This document shows positions 59,552 to 64,000 of a DNA stretch of 64,000 nucleotides, in pieces. Position numbers and translations under genes: made by a program. Location of the stretch: the NCBI GenBank assembly GCA_963834755.1, contig CAWICQ010000012.1, positions 372,001 through 436,000 on the forward strand, in the 5' to 3' direction. This DNA comes from Dokdonella_A sp963834755 (GTDB lineage: Bacteria > Pseudomonadota > Gammaproteobacteria > Xanthomonadales > Rhodanobacteraceae). How positions within the stretch are numbered: position 1 is the stretch's first letter; each line of letters begins with the position of its first letter. Below the pieces are notes generated by a model. It searched no databases and was not told where the DNA came from. It saw nothing but the letters and a program-made list of their open reading frames with translations.

Positions 59552-59824
59552 ATGAATAGAGGCGAATTTGTTGCTGCGATTTCCGAGCATTCGGGCCTGA
59601 CCAAGGCCGACTCCGATCGCGCACTTGAAGCGGTGTTCAAGGTCGTCAAAAAAACCCTGAAGTCGGGAGACAGCATTTCGCTGGTCGGCTTCGGAACCTT
59701 TGTCGTGCGCAAGCGCGCCGCCCGCAGCGGCCGCAATCCGCGTACCGGCGCAACGATCAAGATCAAGGCTTCGAAGGTGCCTGCTTTCAAGGCCGGCAAG
59801 GCGCTGAAGGATGCGCTGGGCTGA
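59552..59824 (+). CDS. hupB: DNA-binding protein HU
   Basis: 90 residues matching HU closely: MNRGEFVAAISEHSGLTKADSDRALEAVFKVVKK ... SLVGFGTFVVRKRAARSGRNPRTGATIKIKASKVPAFKAGKALKDAL. The RNP-x arm tip that kinks DNA is RNPRTG. It packages and bends DNA as a dimer. Its place between lon and tRNA-Val/ppiD is conserved. Confidence 0.96.
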   Translation: MNRGEFVAAISEHSGLTKADSDRALEAVFKVVKKTLKSGDSISLVGFGTFVVRKRAARSGRNPRTGATIKIKASKVPAFKAGKALKDALG

Positions 59825-59864
59825 AGCAAAAGCTGCCTTGAAGACGAATACCGGGCGAATTACC

Positions 59865-59939
59865 GGGTGCTTAGCTCAGCGGTAGAGCATCGCCCTTACA
59901 AGGCGAGGGTCGGGGGTTCGAAACCCTCAGCACCCACCA
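59865..59939 (+). tRNA. tRNA-Val(TAC)
   Basis: 75 nt, acceptor GGGTGCT with AGCACCC, discriminator A, CCA encoded. The loop CTTACAA gives anticodon TAC at 59897-59899. It lies 40 nt after hupB, as in related genomes. Confidence 0.96.
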
Positions 59940-60066
59940 GCCAGGCGATTGAACGGCGGTTGCGGGCGGCAGCTCCGGGTGCGGGAGGGGCGGGGGAGCA
60001 CAAGGTCGCGGATCGGCGCGACGGCACCCGCGGACGAGACTAGAATAGCGGTACGTCACGCAAGAA

Positions 60067-60135
60067 GGAGGCGCGCTTCCGTCGCCTCCGTTAGGCCACC
60101 TTAGAAAAGGGCGCCCGCGTGGCGCCCTTGTTTTT
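60067..60135 (+). terminator. Terminator region after tRNA-Val
   Basis: GGAGGCG at 60067-60073 pairs with CGCCTCC at 60083-60089. A stronger stem pairs AAGGGCGCC (60107-60115) with GGCGCCCTT (60121-60129) and is followed by GTTTTT. This should end the hupB/tRNA-Val transcripts before ppiD. Confidence 0.85.
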
Positions 60136-60209
60136 CCGGCGTGCATCGCGCGCCATCGCGACCGGCGATCGACGGCCGCGAAATTCCCATCACGACGACA
60201 GGCGTCATC

Positions 60210-62129
60210 ATGCTGAAAGTGCTACGCGGAAAGAAATCAAGCCTTCTCATCAAGATCGTCCTGGTGGTGATCACGATCGGCTTTTCGTTCTGGGGCATCG
60301 AGTCGTATCTCTTCACGCGCGTCGATTCGAGCGTCGCCAAGGTCAACGGCACGGATATCTCGCAGGATCAATTCCGCCAGCGCTTCGACGAGAACCGCGA
60401 ACGCATGATGCAGATGATGGGCGGCTCGGTCGACGCATCGTACTTCGAGCGTCCCGAGATCAAGCGGGAGGTGCTCGATCAGCTCATCAACGAGCAGCTG
60501 CTGCTCGATGCCAACAGAAAGCTCGGCATCAGCGTCACCAACGATCGCATCAAGCAGGAGATTCTCGGCATTCCGGCGTTTCAGAAAGATGGCAAGTTCG
60601 ATCCGGAAACCTACAGGGCGCTGCTGCAGACGCAGGGCATGACGCCGCTCTCGTTCGACGATCGCGTGCGCCAGAACCTTCTGGTGCGCGAGTTGCCCGA
60701 TCAGGTCGGATCGACGGTGCTGGTCACCGACGCGGCGGTGGATACGTACTTGCGCTTGCACGATCAGCGCCGCGATTTCCGCTACGCGAAGCTCGACAAG
60801 CCGGCCGCCGACGAATCGCCGGTGACCGACGCCGAGGTCGAGGCCTACTACAAGGATCACTCGCAGGAATTCGTGACACCCGAGCGCATCGCGCTCGAGT
60901 ACATCGAGCTCGACGCATCGAAGCTCGATGTGACCACTACCGCGGACGACGCGACGCTCAAGGATCGCTACGAGAAGGAGAAGTCGCGATTCGTCAGTCC
61001 GGAGCAGCGTCTGGCATCGCACATTCTCGTCAAGGTTCCCGGCAAAGGCAGCCCCGAAGATCAGAAGCAGGCGCTGGCGAAAGCCGAGGCGATCGCCAAG
61101 GACGTCAAGTCCGGCAAGGACTTCGCCGCGCTCGCCAAGCAGGATTCGGATGACCTGGGTTCCAAGAATCAGGGAGGCGATCTCGGCTGGCTCGAGAAGG
61201 GCACGACCGACGAGGCCTTCGAGGGTGCGCTGTTCGGCATGAAGAAGGGCGACATCTCCGATCCGGTGCTGACGTCCGAGGGTTATCACGTCATTCAATT
61301 GCGCGATGTGCGACCCGGCACCACGCGAAGCTTCGAGGACGTCAAGCCCGAGCTCGCCAAGGAATACGCGAACACCGAACGCGATCGCGTCTATACGGAA
61401 AAGGCGGGGCGACTGACCGACCTCACGTACCAGGATCCGTCTTCGCTCGACTCGGCGGCGAAGGAGCTCGGCCTCACCGTGCAGAAAACCGATCTCTTCC
61501 CGCGCACCGGCGGCGCCGGCATCGCGGCCAATCCGAGTGTGCTCAAGGCGGCATTTTCGGACACCGTGCTCGTGCAGAACAACAACTCCGATCCAATCGA
61601 GCTCGCGCCGAACCACATCGTCGTCGTGCGCGTTGCCGAGCACAAGCCCGCGACGCCGAAACCCGTCGACGAAGTGCGCGATCAGGTGCGTGCAAAAGTC
61701 ATCGCCGATCGTGTCGCCAAGAAGGCCAAGGCGCGCGCCGACGCGCTGTTCGCTGCGCTCGGCAAGGGACAAACGCTCGAAGAGATCGCGAGCGCGAACA
61801 AACTCAAAGTCGAAAAGCAGCAGGGTATCGGTCGCGATGCGGCGAACGTCGACAGTGCGCTCGTCAAGGCGGTGTTCGCGCTACCGCGTCCGCAGGCCGA
61901 CAAGCCGCAGATCCAGCTGGTCCCGCTCGGTGGCGACACGTTCGCGCTGTTGCAGCTGGACAAGGTCGTCGACGGCGATCCGTCCAAGCTCGACGCGAAA
62001 ACCAAGGCGGCGGCGCGCAACACGCTGGCCGATGGCATCGGCACCACCGCGACCCGCGAATTCGTCGATGCACTTCGCGCCGACGCGAAAGTGCACGTTT
62101 CCGAAGATCGGCTCGATCAGCAGCAATAA
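60210..62129 (+). CDS. ppiD: Periplasmic folding chaperone PpiD
   Basis: 639 residues from the ATG at 60210 (MLKVLRGKKSSLLIKIVLVVITIGFSFWGIESYLF). One N-terminal membrane anchor is followed by SurA-like helical chaperone regions and a parvulin domain at about 270-365 (PEQRLASHILVKV ... GGDLGWLEKGTTDEAFEGALFGMKKGDISDPVLTSEGYHVIQLRDV). PpiD assists folding of proteins leaving the Sec translocon. The ATG lies 75 nt past the terminator. Confidence 0.94.
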   Translation: MLKVLRGKKSSLLIKIVLVVITIGFSFWGIESYLFTRVDSSVAKVNGTDISQDQFRQRFDENRERMMQMMGGSVDASYFERPEIKREVLDQLINEQLLLDANRKLGISVTNDRIKQEILGIPAFQKDGKFDPETYRALLQTQGMTPLSFDDRVRQNLLVRELPDQVGSTVLVTDAAVDTYLRLHDQRRDFRYAKLDKPAADESPVTDAEVEAYYKDHSQEFVTPERIALEYIELDASKLDVTTTADDATLKDRYEKEKSRFVSPEQRLASHILVKVPGKGSPEDQKQALAKAEAIAKDVKSGKDFAALAKQDSDDLGSKNQGGDLGWLEKGTTDEAFEGALFGMKKGDISDPVLTSEGYHVIQLRDVRPGTTRSFEDVKPELAKEYANTERDRVYTEKAGRLTDLTYQDPSSLDSAAKELGLTVQKTDLFPRTGGAGIAANPSVLKAAFSDTVLVQNNNSDPIELAPNHIVVVRVAEHKPATPKPVDEVRDQVRAKVIADRVAKKAKARADALFAALGKGQTLEEIASANKLKVEKQQGIGRDAANVDSALVKAVFALPRPQADKPQIQLVPLGGDTFALLQLDKVVDGDPSKLDAKTKAAARNTLADGIGTTATREFVDALRADAKVHVSEDRLDQQQ

Positions 62130-62187
62130 CGCGGCCCTGAGACGCAGCCCCGCCCTCCAGGGTTGGGCAGGCAGGTTCACCCTGATC

Positions 62188-62310
62188 CCCTCTCCCGCTT
62201 GCGGGAGAGGGCTAGGGTGAGGGCAGCCGGTTCAACACTGCGATTTCCCTCGCCCCAACCCTCTCCCGCGAGCGGGAGAGGGGTACGTTGCCTCTCCCGC
62301 ACGGGAGAGT
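62188..62310. repeat. Dispersed CTCTCCCGC-type repeat between ppiD and fabI
   Basis: Three palindromes are present: about 62188-62211 (CTCTCCCGCTTGCGGGAGAG core), 62259-62282 (CTCTCCCGCGAGCGGGAGAG core) and 62291-62309 (CTCTCCCGCACGGGAGAG). The spacer between the first two ends GCGATTTCCCTCGCCCCAA, matching the spacer ends of the other two loci. It lies between convergent genes. Confidence 0.85.
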
Positions 62311-62326
62311 GAGCAACTTGCACGCC

Positions 62327-63109
62327 CTACAAGCCGGTCATACCGAGCGTGTTGTAGCCGGCATCGACGAACGTGATCTCGCCGGTGATGCCGGACGCGA
62401 GATCCGAGCACAAAAACGCCGCCGTATTGCCGACTTCGTCGATTGAGACGCTGCGACGGAGCGGCGCGTTCTGCTCGACGTGATCGAGCATCTTGCGGAA
62501 ATTCGCGATGCCGGCCGCCGCGAGCGTCTTGATCGGCCCGGCCGAGATCGCGTTGACGCGCGTTCCTTCCGGACCGAGATTGAACGCGAGATAGCGCACG
62601 TTCGCTTCGAGGCTCGCCTTGGCGAGTCCCATCACGTTGTAGTTCGACAGTGCGCGCTCGGCACCGAGGTAGGTCAGCGTCAGCAGCGCGCCGGCGCGGC
62701 CTTTCATCAGTGGTCGCGCGGCTTTGGCCAGCGCGGCAAAGCTATAGCTCGAAATGTCGTGCGCGATGGCGAAACTCTCGCGTGTCAGGCCATCGAGGAA
62801 CTCGCCGGCCAACGCCTCGCGCGGCGCGAAACCAATCGAGTGCACGACGATGTCGAGCCCATCCCAATGCTTGCCAAGCTCGGCGAACAGCGCATCGATC
62901 TGCGCGTCGCTGGTCACATCGCACGGCAACACCAGGTTCGAGCCGAACGCGACCGCGGCCTCGTCGACGCGATCCTTGAGCTTGTCGTTGACGTACGTGA
63001 AGGCGAGCTCGGCGCCTTCGCGATGCATCGCGTTGGCGATACCCCAGGCGATCGAGCGGTGATTGAGCACGCCGGTGATCAACGCGCGCTTGCCGTGCAG
63101 AAAGCCCAT
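62327..63109 (-). CDS. fabI: Enoyl-[acyl-carrier-protein] reductase (NADH)
   Basis: 260 residues, an SDR enzyme starting GKRALITGVLNHRSIAWGIANAMHREGAELAFTY, the FabI-type cofactor loop. Active-site Tyr147, Tyr157 and Lys164 are in LTYLGAERALSNYNVMGLAK. It completes each fatty-acid elongation round. The ATG at 63109 follows a strong GGAGG motif. Confidence 0.96.
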   Translation of the reverse strand: MGFLHGKRALITGVLNHRSIAWGIANAMHREGAELAFTYVNDKLKDRVDEAAVAFGSNLVLPCDVTSDAQIDALFAELGKHWDGLDIVVHSIGFAPREALAGEFLDGLTRESFAIAHDISSYSFAALAKAARPLMKGRAGALLTLTYLGAERALSNYNVMGLAKASLEANVRYLAFNLGPEGTRVNAISAGPIKTLAAAGIANFRKMLDHVEQNAPLRRSVSIDEVGNTAAFLCSDLASGITGEITFVDAGYNTLGMTGL

Positions 63110-63174
63110 GAATCCTCCGCAAGATGGCCTGATCGAAATGGCAGAACCGAGAGTTTAACCGAGCGGCGATTTGG

Positions 63175-63285
63175 ACGAGCCCGATTCAGTCGAGCCCGAT
63201 CAGTCGAGCCCGATCAGTCGAGCCCGATCAGTCGAGCCCGATCAGTCGAGCCCGATCAGTCGAGCCCGACTCGGACGAGCCCGAT
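63175..63285. repeat. 14-bp tandem repeat upstream of fabI
   Basis: Five perfect copies of GATCAGTCGAGCCC at 63198-63267 are flanked on both sides by degenerate 15-bp versions (GATTCAGTCGAGCCC, then GACTCGGACGAGCCC and GATTCAGTC). There are no unique spacers, so it is not a CRISPR array. It lies between fabI and the mltD-like gene, both on the minus strand. Confidence 0.92.
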
Positions 63286-64000
63286 TCAGTCCGCGTCCTG
63301 CGCACCGACCTGCACGCGATCGCCCGGGTGCAGCAATTTTGCCTCGAGCGTCGGATTGAGCCGCTTGATCTGCGCGAGCGGCATCCGCTGCTTCTCCGCG
63401 ATACCGGCCAGCGTGTCGCCGGGTTTCACCACGTACATCGGCGCGTTCGTCGTCGCTGCGGCGATCTCGACCTCGTGGCCCGGAAGCAAAAGGCGCGTCG
63501 TCGGTCCGACCGTAGCGCTTTCATCGAGCGCGTTCGCCGCAGCAAGCACGGCGACAGGAACGCCCGCCTGCGCGGCCCAGGAAGCGAGCGTGCTGGTGCG
63601 CGCTGCGCGCTGCTCGCGCCAGTCGTTCCAGAGCGCGACCGGAATCTTCTCTGCCGCGGTCTCGAAACGTTCGACGTGGTCGGCCGGCATCGTCAGCGCG
63701 TACGGCACGCCGGCGACCATGCGGTTGCGCCGAAACGCCGCGTTGAGCCGCTTCATGTCGGCCCGATCAAGGCCGGCAAGGCGCGCGGCAAGACGCACGT
63801 CCATGCCCGATTGCAGAACGACCGTCTTCAGGCGCTCACCCGGCGCGAGCTCCGGCAGCGTCACGCCGAAACGCTGCGGATCGGCGATGACGCACGACAA
63901 CGCGAGCAAGCGGTCCAGATGATCGTGCGTGATCGGATTGAAGGCGAGCTTGCCGAGCTCCGCGGCCGATAGCGCGTGCGCGTCGCGACCGCGCAAGAGA
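63286..64000 (-). CDS. MltD-like lytic transglycosylase, 3' part with LysM domain
   Basis: The frame runs off the window edge at 64000, so the catalytic transglycosylase domain is not seen. The visible 238 residues hold the post-catalytic region typical of MltD (NPITHDHLDRLLALSCVIADPQRFGVTLPELAPGERLKTVVLQSGMDVRLAARLAGLDRADMKRLN) and a C-terminal LysM domain (APMYVVKPGDTLAGIAEKQRMPLAQIKRLNPTLEAKLLHPGDRVQV) that binds peptidoglycan. Assignment as MltD rests on this context and is fairly firm; the start is outside the window. Confidence 0.82.
   Translation of the reverse strand, partial: LLRGRDAHALSAAELGKLAFNPITHDHLDRLLALSCVIADPQRFGVTLPELAPGERLKTVVLQSGMDVRLAARLAGLDRADMKRLNAAFRRNRMVAGVPYALTMPADHVERFETAAEKIPVALWNDWREQRAARTSTLASWAAQAGVPVAVLAAANALDESATVGPTTRLLLPGHEVEIAAATTNAPMYVVKPGDTLAGIAEKQRMPLAQIKRLNPTLEAKLLHPGDRVQVGAQDAD

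Noticed and set aside
59281..59559. 92-codon plus-strand frame before hupB
   Set aside because: Composition and start context are poor and it overlaps the hupB start; the region is better read as leader and promoter.
63175..63285. Possible CRISPR array
   Set aside because: The 14-bp units follow one another without spacers, and no cas genes are present.
62480..63922. 480-codon plus-strand frame across fabI and the tandem repeat
   Set aside because: It runs antisense to fabI and the mltD-like gene, and part of it is only the 14-bp repeat translated.

Overview
This window is a high-GC bacterial chromosome segment whose gene order (truB-rpsO-pnp; mutS/cinA-recA-recX-alaS-csrA; tig-clpP-clpX-lon-hupB-tRNA-Val-ppiD; fabI) and protein types fit a gammaproteobacterium of the Xanthomonadales (Lysobacterales). 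It is most likely a member of the Rhodanobacteraceae (Dokdonella-like). The placement is inferred from recognised gene families and order, not from a database search. The sequence is largely core chromosome, with one rearranged accessory stretch at about 39.6-52.8 kb.

Layout. 1-3.7 kb: end of truB, rpsO and pnp, with a structured rpsO leader and a strong terminator after pnp. 3.7-15.7 kb: a TPR-sulfotransferase, a PDZ lipoprotein, a membrane protein, a ToxR/CadC-like regulator with TPRs, a BamE-like protein, a large secreted protein, a PadR/sensor pair and a TipA-like MerR regulator. 15.7-24.2 kb: a secreted cyclophilin, a beta-helix protein, a PHB depolymerase, an M61 protease, a YcaQ-type glycosylase and MgtC. 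24.2-35.2 kb: RNA and DNA maintenance (rhlE, hslR, mutS, cinA, recA, recX, alaS, csrA). 35.4-39.1 kb: a 1235-residue secreted subtilase. 39.6-41.8 kb: tRNA-Ser with a decayed integrase and other gene debris. 41.8-46.4 kb: an anaerobic nitrite-reduction locus (hemN, nirK fused to cytochrome c, nirV-like, SCO) with three FNR/Anr-type palindromes. 46.4-51.8 kb: a secreted c-heme protein resembling HzsA, then a 1.6-kb tandem duplication carrying two paralogous secreted proteins of unknown family. 51.7-52.8 kb: six tRNA genes. 53.0-64.0 kb: protein quality control, HU, tRNA-Val, ppiD, fabI and the end of an mltD-like gene.

How the genes work together. The nir locus forms a small module: NirK reduces nitrite to NO, SCO probably helps copper loading, NirV accompanies it, and HemN makes haem without oxygen; the FNR-type boxes upstream of hemN and nirK point to shared oxygen control. 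recA and recX flank a lipoprotein with a degraded phosphatase-like active site. tig, clpP, clpX, lon, hupB and ppiD make up the usual folding and proteolysis block.

The most unusual observations are: (1) the tandem duplication at 48550-51764, whose breakpoint lies inside a tRNA-Arg gene and whose two gene copies share nearly identical leaders and N-termini but divergent cores; (2) a short peptide close to I-F-A-D-G-F-D shared by unrelated secreted proteins at five loci, sometimes as the very C-terminus and once apparently inserted in a fibronectin-like domain; (3) an HzsA-like haem protein beside an NO-producing nitrite reductase. pnp, mutS and alaS each contain apparent one-base insertions (five in all), which more likely reflect sequence or assembly error than real gene loss.
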